From: Drosophila persimilis
Taxonomy: Eukaryota; Arthropoda; Insecta; Diptera; Drosophilidae
Direction: 5' to 3'
Assembly (NCBI RefSeq): GCF_003286085.1
Contig: NW_020825548.1
Coordinates: 48,894-112,893 of the forward strand
DNA length: 64,000 bases
Below are positions 23,232 through 34,800 of this stretch, piece by piece; the first letter of the stretch is position 1, and every line of letters starts with the position of its first letter. The notes below the pieces were generated by a model that was given only the letters and a program-made list of their open reading frames with translations, was not told where the DNA came from and ran no database searches. Both the position numbers and the translations under genes were made by a program.

Positions 23232-23611
23232 TGTAGTATGTGCATATATTGAGTGTACACTGTACCCAATGGTTAACAATAAATGTATCAGCAACACATT
23301 GTTGCAGTACACAAACAAAACCACTTCAAGTGAGCGTGCAATATGATCGCCGCTTATGCGCTAAGCTAAGTCAGCATTCCCACGCTGACCACTTGAAGCA
23401 TATATATATATACACATATGTACATACGGCTCTTGCCCTCTCGATTATGCTGATAAGACAAATATGTATGAAGCCGCTCCGCTGTTGGCGAAACCGGCAG
23501 CGCAGCTATGCGGTCTGAGTTATAAGAATAAATTCAATAAAGATATTCTAAAAACCGAAGTCAAACGGCACAGACGTTCCCGGGTTATTACTAAACCAGT
23601 GACCTATTACA
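23232..23611 (+). repeat. 3' LTR of element D (380 bp)
   Basis: About 99% identical to 17,178-17,557. It is followed by the ATAT duplication and the continuation of the same satellite monomer. Confidence 0.95.
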
Positions 23612-23741
23612 ATATTGAACCACCGCAACTATATAGCACCCACGCTCCAGGAAATGTGGCAGGAACGCACATCTTGGGCACTAGCAACAATATGGCACTA
23701 TAGCCCCAAAAACGTGGAACCTCCGCAACTATATGGCACCT
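23612..23741 (+). repeat. 170-bp satellite fragment between elements D and C
   Basis: These 130 bp continue the monomer interrupted by element D and end in ACCT, the target duplication of element C. The monomer carries on in phase at 52,962. Confidence 0.95.
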
Positions 23742-23878
23742 TGTAGCATACAACGTACAGGTTCTAGGAGCTGATATTAGCTAAACGGGAGTAGAAAGTA
23801 CGCGCTGGCTTCGGCTTTTGTCTCTGGTCGGCGGGGTGTGGGCATGGAGGATATTTTACTACCCATTTAGAGCTCTGG
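23742..23878 (-). repeat. 3' LTR of element C, fragment 1
   Basis: Starts TGTAGCATAC and matches 50,694 onward. It is interrupted by LINE1 after the duplicated AGAGCTCTGG (23,869-23,878). Confidence 0.95.
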
Positions 23879-24364
23879 CCGTCAGCCGTCGGGTGCTATA
23901 GGGGGATAAACGGATGTCGGGTCGGCTCGTCACAACTGTAGACTCGGAAATGGGCACGGGCGCCTCGGGTTCATGGCTTGCCCTGGATCCAAGGCGACTG
24001 TGCTCCGCGTCATAGGATACAGGTGGGCACGAGCGAACCGGCACCCGCCGTAACTGTACACACCGGCGGAAGTGCGACTATACTCTCCCCGTGAGGGCGG
24101 CTGGAAACAGGTCCTGGTACTGTCATGTCTCTGCCAGGATGCTGGCTAATTGTAGTCGGGCGGAGAGAAGAAAACTCTCAGTGAAATAACCCCAATCCAA
24201 GGTGACACTGTCATATGCCGAGGGATGCATGCCCGAGGGGGTGCTCGGTAGCTTATATGCGGACTCTGGATACCTGCCGACCTCCAGTTTTAATAAGGCT
24301 TCCCGGGGCACGCGGGCTATGCCTCGGGCGACTAACCCCTTCCCGCCTACTCGTGGGACCAAAT
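23879..24364 (+). other. 5' UTR of LINE1
   Basis: GC-rich sequence before the probable ORF1 start at 24,365. In LINEs of this kind the promoter is internal and lies here; no specific element is recognised. Confidence 0.6.
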
Positions 24365-25777
24365 ATGCCAAATTTAAACATAAACACAAAAAACACCGCA
24401 AAGGAGCACGGCACTCCTCCTAAAGTGCCGGAGGGAAAAGACCATCCCTCTACAAACGCATCTGGGAAACCAGTGCCCAAAAAGACGGGGAAGGAGACTA
24501 AGTCGGTCCACCGTCTCGAGGCAGCAGGCGCTGTGAGGAGAGGACCGAAAAGCCAATCGGGCCAATCCACGTCGGGGGGCCCCAAGGGCGACCCGGTTAC
24601 CGGGGGGGCGACCATGCAGAGCGATATCGCGGCTGGCGGACCCCTTGGGACCGGGAACCCCTTGACAACCCCGGCAGGCGGCGCCTCTGCCTCGAAAGAT
24701 AGGCCCAAGTTTCAGGACAAAAGACGTGCGGCCTTCATCCTGGGCAACGACGACCCGGTGTTCCTGGCGTCTGCCCAGGGAATCGAATCGCGGCGATGGG
24801 CCAAGACAGTCCTGCCCGACTACCAGCCAGCCAAAGCTGGCAAGGCCACAGCCAAGGCCCCAAGCAAGCGGCAACGCTCGGCGGAGGACACCGCCACACA
24901 AGTCCAACAGGCCAAGAGGACAAAGACATTGAGCAACCGCTCGTTTGCCGAGGTGGCGAGGGGAAAAACCCTGATTGGAGTCCTAGACAGGGGCTCTAAA
25001 GACGGGCAGATCCCTAGGGACAAGTGGCACCTCGTGGAAAACGAGCTCCACAACCGTTTCCTCCAGGAGTTGGAGGAGAATGGAGGACCACCGCCCAAGT
25101 GTGAGGACGCCGGGTGGCACCAAGGCAGGGTGAAAGCCATCGCCTGCCAAGATGCTCGCTCGGCGGCCCTCTACGCGAAGGCGGTAGCGTCGCTCAAGGA
25201 GGTCTACCCAGGAGCCCAGCTGGAGGTCGTGAAGTGGGAGGACATCCCCAGCAAGCTGAGGGCCAGAGCGTGGGTCTCGGCGAAGCCTGCAGAGCCGGAT
25301 AAGATTCTCCGGATTCTGCAGGTCTGCAACCCCCACCTTCCCACAGCCGATTGGAAGGTGGCCAAAGTAGAGGAGAGCAACGGGCAGAGGCGCCAAATTA
25401 TCCTCGTCCTGAACGAGGAGTCGCTCAGACTTCTCCACGACACGGAGGGCGCTGTGGACTACGGCTACAAGAAAGTAGTCGTAGTATCGTACAAGTCCGA
25501 CTCCAAAGGCATGCAGCCGACGGTCGAGCCAGACCTGGAGCCCCCGGAGATCCCTAGTATGGAGATCAAGCCTGCGGTGTCAGACGTGGCATCAGTGGTG
25601 TCGGATGACATCTTAGATGGTTACGTCTCAGACGTGAGCGATCTCACTAGGGATCTCAAACACATCGGGGTCGCGGAGGAGTTGGACTCTTCGGAGAGCG
25701 ACCACGACAGGACAATGGTGGAGGTGGACCTCAGGAATGTCACTGATACTCCTGCAGATAAACCTCCACCATTGTAA
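24365..25777 (+). CDS. LINE1 ORF1 protein (Gag-like, DUF4780-type C-terminal domain)
   Basis: Probable RNA-binding partner of the ORF2 protein. The frame is open from 24,215, but the Met at 24,365 (MPNLNINTKNT) is a more natural start because the upstream 50 residues look like translated UTR. The N-terminal half is low-complexity and basic. From about residue 165 (LSNRSFAEVARGKTLIGVLD) it has the block found in insect LOA-type ORF1 proteins: LDRGSKDGQIP, KAIACQDARSAALY, VYPGAQLEV, IPSKLRARAWV. I match this to DUF4780 from memory. The tail is acidic. The last 41 bp overlap ORF2. No CCHC knuckles are seen. The frame is intact. Confidence 0.8.
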   Translation: MPNLNINTKNTAKEHGTPPKVPEGKDHPSTNASGKPVPKKTGKETKSVHRLEAAGAVRRGPKSQSGQSTSGGPKGDPVTGGATMQSDIAAGGPLGTGNPLTTPAGGASASKDRPKFQDKRRAAFILGNDDPVFLASAQGIESRRWAKTVLPDYQPAKAGKATAKAPSKRQRSAEDTATQVQQAKRTKTLSNRSFAEVARGKTLIGVLDRGSKDGQIPRDKWHLVENELHNRFLQELEENGGPPPKCEDAGWHQGRVKAIACQDARSAALYAKAVASLKEVYPGAQLEVVKWEDIPSKLRARAWVSAKPAEPDKILRILQVCNPHLPTADWKVAKVEESNGQRRQIILVLNEESLRLLHDTEGAVDYGYKKVVVVSYKSDSKGMQPTVEPDLEPPEIPSMEIKPAVSDVASVVSDDILDGYVSDVSDLTRDLKHIGVAEELDSSESDHDRTMVEVDLRNVTDTPADKPPPL

Positions 25778-28700
25778 GGCAGCATGCGCTGCTCTCCTGC
25801 TCCACCTAGCCAAGGGTGGAGCCGACATAGTCCTCATTCAGGAGCCCTGGATCCTCGGAAACAGGGTCTCCGGTCTGAGGACTCCTGACTATAAGCTATA
25901 CGTAGCTGACTCCGCAGGTAAAACTCGCACCTGCATCCTTGCAAAAAGAGATTTGCACTTATTTTTGCTCCCAAATTTCAGTAATGAAGACCAAACAGCA
26001 GTGAGCCTCGAAGGCCAGGGGTGCTCACTGAGAATCTGCTCCACGTACATGGGTCACGACCAACCAGACCCCCCTCCACAGGCGCTCAGGGCGCTAATCA
26101 CAGACTGCGAGGCCAAGGACACCGGCCTAATCGTAGGGTGCGACGCCAACGCACACCACTGCCAGTGGGGAAGCACTGACACCAACGAAAGGGGTGAGTA
26201 CCTTTTCAACTATTTACTGACCACTCAGATGGTCCTTTTAAATAGGGGGAGTGATCCCACCTTCATTATTAAAAACCGCAAGGAGGTCCTGGACCTCACA
26301 CTTGCCTCTCATGAGCTACACGGGAACATCGTATCCTGGAGGGTCCTGGAAGAGCACTCCTTCTCGGACCACAGGTACGTGGAAACCGTATTCTCTTTTT
26401 CACTACCGAGACCAGCTCAATTTCGGAACCTTAGGCGGACAAACTGGGCTCGGTACTCAGACCATCTCTGTCGTGTTCTCCCTGAGACTCCACCTGAGGA
26501 GGAGATCTCCAGGGAAGCCACGACTCATCTTGTTAAACTATTTACCGACGCCTGCAATGAGGCGCTCGATAAATCCTGCCCCTCTAGCAAGAGCAGAGGC
26601 CGGAAGAAACCTGAATGGTGGAATCCGAAACTGAGGGAACTCCGGAAAGCCTCCCGAAGACTCTTCAATAAAGCTAAGGCCGAAAACGCTGAGCAGAACT
26701 GGGCCGATTACAAGGCCAGTCTGTCAGTTTACAATAAAGAACTGAGGAAAGCCAAACGCGCCTCATGGCGTAAGTTCTGTAGCGACATTGAGAATAACTC
26801 GGAAGCCTCGCGCTTGCGCAAAGTTCTCTCGAAGACTACACCCACTCTGGGCTACCTGAAGAACGCCGACCAATCATGGACAACGTCCAGTAATGAGTCG
26901 CTAAATCTTCTCCTTAACACCCACTTTCCCGGCTGCGATGAAAACAGACCACACTACATCGCGGCTCCCTCCGTTGCCTCAAGTGGTATCATGAACCTGC
27001 TAAGCCAGGAGAACATTTCCTGGGCAATAAAAAGCTTCAAACCATACAAATCCGCGGGACCAGATGGCATCATCCCTGCCCAACTGATTCACGCTGGACA
27101 AAAAGGCACTAATTGGCTCAAAAGGATATATGAGGGAATCTTCTCCCATGGATATATCCCGGAAACCTGGCTTCATACCAAAGTCGTCTTCATCCCCAAG
27201 GCAGGCAAGCCCTCGCACACTGCCCCCAAAGATTTCAGACCCATAAGTCTATCGTCCTTCCTTCTGAAGACGATGGAACGGCTTTTGGGGATGCATCTCA
27301 CGGTAAATATTCCGCCTAGTCTATTCTCAGACTCCCAGCATGCCTATCGGAAAGGAAGATCCACCGAAACGGCCCTACACACGATCACATCGATCATAGA
27401 AGCGTCCCTCAACTGTAAGGAATACACCCTGGTAGCCTTCCTGGACATAGAAGGCGCCTTTAATAACATCCTACCGACCGCCATCACGGGTGCACTGACG
27501 GAACTGGGGGTTGACTCCCGGACGGTGAGCCTGATCGATCAGATGCTACAATGCAGGACGGTTGAGGCATCACTGGGGACGTCAACGTCCACCAGATTTG
27601 TCAGTAGAGGCACCCCGCAGACAAAAGGACATGCCTCAACAAACTCAGCAGAGTTCAACGCATGGCAGAGCTATGCATAACTGGCGGGCTACGCACTACT
27701 CCAGGGGAAGCCCTGGATACTGTGCTGGACCTCCTCCCCATAGATCTCATGGGAAAGAAAGTGGCAACACTTTCCGCACTCAGAATGAGAGAAGCCAGAC
27801 TGTGGAAAGCTTCCGCGGTCGGGCACTCGGGAATCCTGACGAGACACCCGCAATTACCAGAGAGGACAGATTATTGTGTCCCTAGTGATCACCTCTCGAC
27901 GCCTTTCCAGGTATCAATCCCACTTAGGGAGGACTGGGAGATGGGCGAACCAGGACCCGCAAATGCGGTTCACTTCTACACTGATGGCTCAAAGTTAGAC
28001 GGCCGCGTGGGAGGCGGAGTCTACTGCAGCGAGCTGAACATCAGTCATTGCTTCAGGCTCCCGGACCACTGCAGTGTGTTCCAAGCGGAGGCTGTAGCCA
28101 TCAAGGAGGCCATTTCCATCGTCTCCAAACTATTTCTAGACACGCACTTAGTGTGCGTTTTCTCGGACAGCCAAGCAGCTATTAAAGCTCTAGGCTCAAT
28201 ATCGTCGAACTCAGCGACTGTAAATGACTGCCGCAGGTCTCTGCACGAGATCGCAGATCAGTTAGACCTCTTTCTTATATGGGTCCCAGGCCATAGGGAC
28301 ATCGAGGGGAACGACGCCGCCGACGAGCTAGCAAGGCAGGGTACTACAATTCCTCTCCTTATGGAGAGGGAGCAGGTAGCGATGCCTCTGGCTACGTGCA
28401 GGCTCCTCACGCACGAATTATTTGAGCAAAATGCCAATAGGAGATGGCAGCAAACAGCTTCCTGTAAAATCTCAAGATTGATATGGCCATATCGATCGAA
28501 GAAGCGCTCAGCCGAGCTGTATAGGCTCAGCAGAGCACAGTGCTCTGCAGTTACTCGAGCCATTACGGGACACTGGCAGATTGGCACTCATGCCTCTAGA
28601 CTGTCAATCCCTCATAACGACTTCTGCAGGAGTTGTCGCGACGAGGAAGAAGAGGAATCGGTCCCCCACTTCTTCTGCCACTGCCCAGCCCTTGGAAATC

Positions 28701-28813
28701 GTCGTCTTCGTTTTCTCGGGGCTGCTTTCCTAACAGACATTTCGGACCTGTCCGAAATCAAACCGGGGACCTTGTCCAGATTCATCCAAGCCTCCGGATG
28801 GGACTGCCCTTAA
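25737..28813 (+). pseudogene. LINE1 ORF2: APE endonuclease, truncated RT, RNase H, CCHC
   Basis: The frame from 25,737 overlaps the end of ORF1. It contains APE endonuclease motifs (LLQINLHHCKAA, LIQEPWI, GCDANAHHCQWG, SFSDHRYVE) and RT up to motif A (AFLDIEGAFNNI) and motif B (SRGTPQ). At about 27,620 it jumps to the segment LNKLSRVQRMAELC. LINE2 shows roughly 170 residues between these points, including the YADD box, so the catalytic centre is deleted and the frame shifts. From about 27,635 the second frame carries RNase H (YTDGSKLDGRVGGG, FQAEAVAIKEA, SDSQAAIK, VPGHRDIEGNDAADELA) and a C-terminal CxxC...HxxxxC motif (CRSCRDEEEEESVPHFFC). It ends at 28,813. Confidence 0.92.
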
Positions 28814-28960
28814 TTTGCAACAGCCTGTTTCTCCACGGTTTCTAGGCACTGGGAAGGGGCACACGCCCATGCGGCACCACAACGGACCTTCTATAGGTCC
28901 AAGTGAGCTTGGGAGGGTTTCATCACTCTCCCAGGCTACCGCCTGAACCTAACCTAACCT
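28814..28960 (+). other. LINE1 3' UTR with two hairpins and (AACCT)3 tail
   Basis: One hairpin is GGACC...GGTCC near 28,883-28,900. A second has GCTTGGGAG (28,907-28,915) pairing with CTCCCAGGC (28,928-28,936), including one G-U pair. The tail of three AACCT units ends at 28,960. LINE2 has hairpins at the same places with different sequence. Confidence 0.8.
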
Positions 28961-29420
28961 AGAGCTCTGGCAAATGGTCGCGTACGAGTAGGGAAAGGAT
29001 ACTAGGAAACGGGATACCGGGGGTCAAAGGGACAGATCAGCATGGATACGTAAACTAGGAAGATCACCGGTCAGATCTTTGTCGGCTGCGGTATCGCCCA
29101 TTGGCGAGAACGCCCACCCTACCATGATCCTTCAGGGCCACCTATTAACAATCAGGATCCCTCCAACAAAGACTGCGGTGGGTCACATCTCCGTCAGACG
29201 AGGTTGCATGGTTCCGATATAAGATATTTAGCCTTGGTTCATTTCCAAACTAACTTTATTTAAGCAATCCATAGTTATTCATTTAAATTCCTATAAAACC
29301 TAACGCTAATAGAATTTAGTCCCTAATATAAGCCTGCTATTCGATATTGTCTTACATTTATAGGGTATTACTATACAGCATATACTGGGGAAAGAATATC
29401 ATAGGGGCGAGGTAGGGTAT
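28961..29420 (-). repeat. 3' LTR of element C, fragment 2
   Basis: Matches about 50,829-51,310 of the other LTR, which carries an extra 31 bp after CAAATGGTC. It ends in GTAT, the target duplication of element B. Confidence 0.93.
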
Positions 29421-31799
29421 TGTAGCATATCACATACAACGATTGTTGTGTGCGGCGGTGCCACTCGAGCTGGTCGGGGGTGTATCGGGCAGGACTGGTG
29501 CACGCGCTGGCTCCGGCTGTATGGTCGGTAGTATGGGGGGGTTCCTATACTGGTCCTTTCCTATACGTGCTCGCATCGATGCCTTATCTTATTATTTTTT
29601 TTCGCGTGCGATACCCTGCGTATGACCGTATGACTAGTGTTAGGGGATTGGGGAAGGAGGATGAGGAGGCTGGGGGAATTAGAAGGGACAAAGGAATTAA
29701 GGGGACGGGGAAGTGGGCTTCCGCCATGCATATCCGACCCGACGGGTAGCTGTGCTGGTGTTGGATGCAACAGCCATGGCCCTCCCAACCTTGATCATCC
29801 TAATTCCGAAGAAAATATGTCTTATGGATGATCCCTTTTCTCGCCGGGGGTCATACCTCACTCTCCCTCATCGATCCCTGCATGGCTCCTAAACAAAAAT
29901 CTTCTAGCAATTCATTTCCAATTCATTAACAATATTTATTTTTATCGATAGTGCCTAAAGCTAAATACATGGGTAGAAGGAAAATGATATATAGTTATGG
30001 GTGGAGTATAAGCTAGGGTAATAAAAGAATTATAACTATGGAATAAGAATTTTAAATAATAGGAATAAAATATATGATCTCAAGAACAGGTGGTAGGGTA
30101 CTGGGAATAATTTAAGGAATAATAACAATAATCATGAATATTTAAGTAGGAACTTTTGTAATTTAAGATTTCTTCATTTTCGGTGATTTTGTATTAATGC
30201 AAAAGTAAGAGTAACTAATAACCGTCGCATAGGTGTGAAGCACCTGCTGCCGCTGATCTGCGCTAAAGCTTACAGCTTCTAAAGCTCTTGAGCTTTTCGT
30301 GGGCTTAAGGCCTCTTTACAACAAAAAAAGCTCCAACATAATTTAGGGAAAAATCAAAGAATACGGGCGACCGGGCTCATGTATGGTTTTTTTTTTTTTC
30401 TCTTTATGATAAAAGTTTATAAACGTTAACTAGGGGTTCGTTCACTTACGTACGTTCATGTTCCGGCCACGTCCAAAAGATCTTTCGGCGAGGGGAATAC
30501 CTGTAAGTTTTGAAGAGAAGAGAGAGCACACACACATGCACACGCATGACCACGGCTAACACCAGATTATCTTGATTTTCTTTCTTTCTTTTTCTTTTTG
30601 TTTAGGGCTTTTTTTTTTTTTGAGCATATATAGTTCCTAAATCAAATTATTCCATCTTTAACTTCTATATTTTATACTTTATTCAATATTTATTCGTTTA
30701 TTTAGATTCTTTGGGGTAGGTCTTGATCCATAGACCAAGGTGTTGGCGCACGGAAAAAGCTCCAAGCAGCTGGTTTCGTTTTATATGCACAAAGGGGTCA
30801 ACGGCCTAACAAGCGCACATAAGATCTTTGAGAATAAACGCACAATGGGCCACAAGAGGTTCACACGAGTTCTGCCCGTTCCGTTGGGGTTTATTTAACA
30901 CATTTAACCTTCACATGTCATGACCTGGCTTTTAGGTTAGGGCGAAGCACGGTGACAAAAAAAATTCGGGTCAGGGTTTTTTTTTTCCTTGGACGAGTCT
31001 GGTTATTCCTGGCAAGGAAGATCACTTGGCACTTTTGTTTACGGCGCTTGGCCCGGTGGCTGGATGGCCCACTCTCGGTCGCGACGGCTCGCGCTGGGGC
31101 GGCGAAGGTCTCGCTGCTGGCGGCGCTAAAGCTCGGAAACGGCTGAGGGGCCGCTCTCTGTCGGCGCTGAAGCTCGGGAACTGCTGAAGGGCTCGCTGTG
31201 GTGGATGGCGTTGGGGCTTTATGTGGAGCTTCCCAACACTACGGTGGACCGCGTTGGCGGAGGGCGTTGGGGCGTTGGGTGGAGCTTCCCAACTCTACGG
31301 TGGCCCGCTTTGGGGCGATCGTCAGAAAATTCGCACCATCCTCTGCACAGTGGATCGGTGATTGGTTTCTCGTCTGGGTGGATGGGGTCTTGCTTCCGAA
31401 AGGCCGGCGGATCGTGCTGATCTCCGAAGAACTTTTATTTGATTTTTAACTTTTATTAAACTTTTTTTTTTTTGATCTGGATAAGCACGTCTGTACTGTT
31501 CGGATACCACGAGGAGAGAGAGAGCTGCTTCTCCCGGAAATCAAGGCCTCATCCCCTCGTTCTTCCCTTTTTCTTTTCGATTTGTCAAAATGACAGTGGG
31601 AGGAAGAGGCCGATTAAAACGTCAGCCAAACAAAATAATATGGGTAGCCCACGGTGACGAAGCGCCCCCAGTAGATGGCGTGTTAAAAGCTTAGCTTTCT
31701 TGGACCCAACAGAAGACTTAGCCTATTCGCGTAGCATAATTTTAGGGAAAATTAAGACGTCGATGCAAACAATTTTTTTCTTACAACAAGCGCACTACA
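29421..31799 (-). repeat. 3' LTR of element B (2,379 bp)
   Basis: Runs from TGTAGCATAT to GCACTACA on the plus strand. Differences from the other copy include poly-T lengths, an extra TA near 29,980 and single bases. Short open frames within it occur in both LTRs and have no recognisable product. A GC-rich stretch at 31,060-31,400 stands out. Confidence 0.95.
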
Positions 31800-31849
31800 T
31801 AATCCCCCCCACTTAAATCACGCTTGGGGTGGGACACCCAAAGTGGGAT
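31800..31849 (-). other. Polypurine tract and pre-PPT hairpin of element B
   Basis: On the minus strand AAGTGGGGGGATTA directly precedes the LTR. Upstream, 31,817-31,829 and 31,837-31,849 form an imperfect inverted repeat (ATCACGCTTGGGG with CCCAAAGTGGGAT). The place and core match A and C. Confidence 0.75.
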
Positions 31850-31870
31850 CCGCGCTTGTAACAATTCATG

Positions 31871-34800
31871 TCAAGGTTTTATATCCTTGGTATGAAATTT
31901 GCCTACAAGGCGGCCTTGAAGATCTTCAAGTTCGTAATAGCAGTTTCCTAGCTTCCTGCGCACTCGGGACTTTATAAAGGTTGGTGCTAACTTTGCGCTA
32001 AAGCCCTTAGCGAAATTGCTTTGCTGAAAGTTACGTCTATATACTTCCTGTCCATCCTTATAGGAAATTTGTCTCGTTCGTAAGTTATAGGATCTGGCAT
32101 TTCGGAAGTGCTGGGCCTGTATAGAGCCTTTTGCTTTGCTGCGAATTATGTCGAAGGAATCTTCTCGCGAAAATTGGACACCGCGATCTTTTAACATGTC
32201 TAGGTTACGCATCAGTTTATAGCTACTGGCATCGGTTACCATATGCTGTCCAAAAGCAAGCCGATACGGGGTAGTGCTTATGGCTAAATGATGACTAGAC
32301 CGAAGTGCACAGCAAATGCTGCTTAATTTCTCATCCCAATTACGTTGATCCGGGTCAACATAACTTTTGATGGCCGCCAGAACGGATCTATTTACTCTCT
32401 CCGAAGCATTGGCTTGAGGAGAATAAAAGGCAGTATAGACATGAGAGATATTATATTTGTCAAGCAGGGAGTTAAAAGTGTGAGATTTAAATTGGACCCC
32501 ATTATCGCTTACGATGGTTTCGGGGACCCCGAAACAGTGAAAGAGGTCTTCTTCCAGGAAGCGTTTTATGGAATCTGCTGTAAATTTTCGTACGGGCTTC
32601 AAAAATGGAAATTTTGACAGATGGTCTAACACGACAAAGATGCCAATATTTCCTGACTTGCTTCTCGGATAAGGTCCTAAAAAGTCTACAAATAATTTTT
32701 GAAAGAATCGAGAAGGTAATCCCGTATTTCCCATTGGTGGCTTTAAGGGTTGATTTGGATGCTTCGTGGTTTTACAGATATGGCAATTATTTATGAGTTC
32801 TTTGACATCCACCGCTAAGTTTGGCCAATAATAAGATCGCCTGAGTCTTTCAAGGGTTTTATTTATCCCACTGTGGGCACACAAGGGATCCTCATGGGCA
32901 GCTTTGAGGACGGGTTTTACAAGGGATGGGGGTATCCAAAGTTTCCAGCAGGAATCGTCTGTGATCTTGGTTCCATCGGCATGTTCCGCACGCCGAAAGA
33001 TGCGTTCATCTTTGATTTTCAGATCAGGCAATCGGGAACTGTTCAACCTAATCTTCTCTTTAATTGACTGATATTCTGGTGATTTGAACTCAGGAGAATC
33101 AGGGTCGACCAACATGCTATCAATTGCCAAGAAGGACAAGTCTTCTGAGTGCGTACGGGACAAGGCATCGGGGACTATGTTATCACTCCCTTTTCGGTGT
33201 AAGATTTTAAATTCAAATCCCTGCAACTTTAAGGACCAGCGAGCCAATCGGGAGCTAAGATCAGCCTGCGACATTAGCCACTTTAAGGAGGCATGATCTG
33301 TAATGATTGTGAATTCTTGGCCCTCAATGTAGGCCCTGAACTTTTTTACGGCTAAAACCGCAGCGTAACACTCTTTTTCAGTTACAGTGTACTGCCTCTG
33401 GCATTTGTTAAGCTTTTTCGACATAAAAGCAATTGGCACGTCTGCGCCCTCGTTGTTTTCTTGCATTAGAACTGCCCCTACGCCGGTATGACTGGCGTCA
33501 CAGTGTATTGAAAATGGTATGGAGAAATTTGGGCTATGTAGAACTGGCGCGGAACACATTTGGGACTTTAATGACTCGAAAGCAAGTTGAGCCTCGTCAG
33601 TCCAAATAAACTTGCGCTTAGATTTCAGAGTATCTGATATGGGTGAACTGATAGCTGCATAATTGTGGATGAACTTGTGGTACCAGCCTGTCATTCCAAG
33701 AAATCGACGAACTTGTTTGATCGACTGGGGAGCTGGAAAGTCCTTAACGGCGGCTATTTTGTCAGGATCAGTGCGAATATTCCCACCACCAATCACGTGG
33801 CCTAAATATTTAACTTCTTTCCGGCAAAATTTGCTTATCTCCACATTTATAGTAAGATTGGCCTTGGAAAGTTGGGATGCGACCAGGGACAACACCTCCA
33901 GATGGTGCTCAAAATTATCGGATATAACTAAGAGGTCGTCAAGATATATGAATATTTCATTCCGTAGATGGGCTGGTATGACTTTATCCATAAGTCGCGA
34001 CAAGGTACAGGGTGCGTTGGTTAAGCCGAATGGCATGACGACAAACTCGTATAAGGGACGGCCAGGCACGGTAAACGCTGTCTTATCACGAGATTTTTGA
34101 TCGAGAGGAATTTGCCAAAACGCGTCCTTTAGATCGATGCTTGTGATGAACTCTGCTTTCGGTAGTCTACTCAGGATTCCGTCTATAAGGGGCATGGGAT
34201 ATGCATCCTTTACCGTGACCGAGTTTACTTTCCTACAATCGATACACAATCTAACCTTGCCAGTCTTTTTAACCAGCACTACGGGCGAAGACCAGGAACT
34301 AACCGATTCTTGTATAACCCCAAGCTTCAGCATTCGGTCTAATTCCTCGTACATTAGCTTCTCCGTTGCCGGTGACACCGCATAGTGGCGTTGTTTAATG
34401 GGCTTTGCGTCGGCTACCTCTATCGTGTGAGTGATTACAGAGGTCTTTCCTAGACCTTGCTTTGAGTAAGATGGGAAGAGAGCTATTACCTCCTGTAGTA
34501 ATACTTGCTGTGAAGGCAGAAGCGCCCTCATTGTGGGGTCTTCTAAGGTTTCAATACGTAAATTTTGTGTCATCAAGTGCAACGGTAAAAGTTCAAAAGC
34601 CGTCCAAAAGTCGATTCCTAAATAGAGATTACCCGTCAAGGAAGGTACAATATAAAAACAAAGTTCCTTGGATTCCCCTCTATACGTGACTTTTGCGGAA
34701 ATTTTGCCGACTATACTTTGGCTCTTTCCGTCGGCAGTTCTAACTTTTAGGGACAGCAGCTTATATTGGACTTTATTCCGAATAACGTCGGACGCGCAAC

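Larger units (their letters stand above)
17178..23611 (+). mobile_element. 412/mdg1-type gypsy element D, RT core deleted
   Basis: This 6,434-bp element has 380-bp LTRs that differ at about three positions. The 4-bp target duplication is ATAT (17,174-17,177 and 23,612-23,615) in the satellite. The primer site TGGCGACCGTGAC directly follows the LTR and is of the Arg-tRNA type used by 412 and mdg1. Small leader ORFs, a Gag with an Arg/Gly/Asn-rich tail and no CCHC knuckle, and no env agree with that group. The catalytic RT region is missing. Confidence 0.92.
23879..28960 (+). mobile_element. LINE1: LOA-type non-LTR retrotransposon with deleted RT core
   Basis: This 5,082-bp element is flanked by the 10-bp duplication AGAGCTCTGG (23,869-23,878 and 28,961-28,970). 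Its order is 5' UTR, ORF1, ORF2 (APE endonuclease, RT, RNase H, CCHC), a short 3' UTR with hairpins, and a tail of three AACCT units. RNase H plus this ORF1 type points to the LOA clade (Bilbo, Trim, Baggins). About 500 bp of RT is missing. Confidence 0.92.

Noticed and set aside
24253-25438. Antisense open frames over LINE1 ORF1
   Set aside because: GC-rich sequence on the opposite strand of a well-supported coding region; no recognisable product.
29443-31657. Short open frames in the LTRs of element B (repeated at 37,535-39,746)
   Set aside because: They are duplicated because the LTR is duplicated. There is no domain, and several overlap in different frames.
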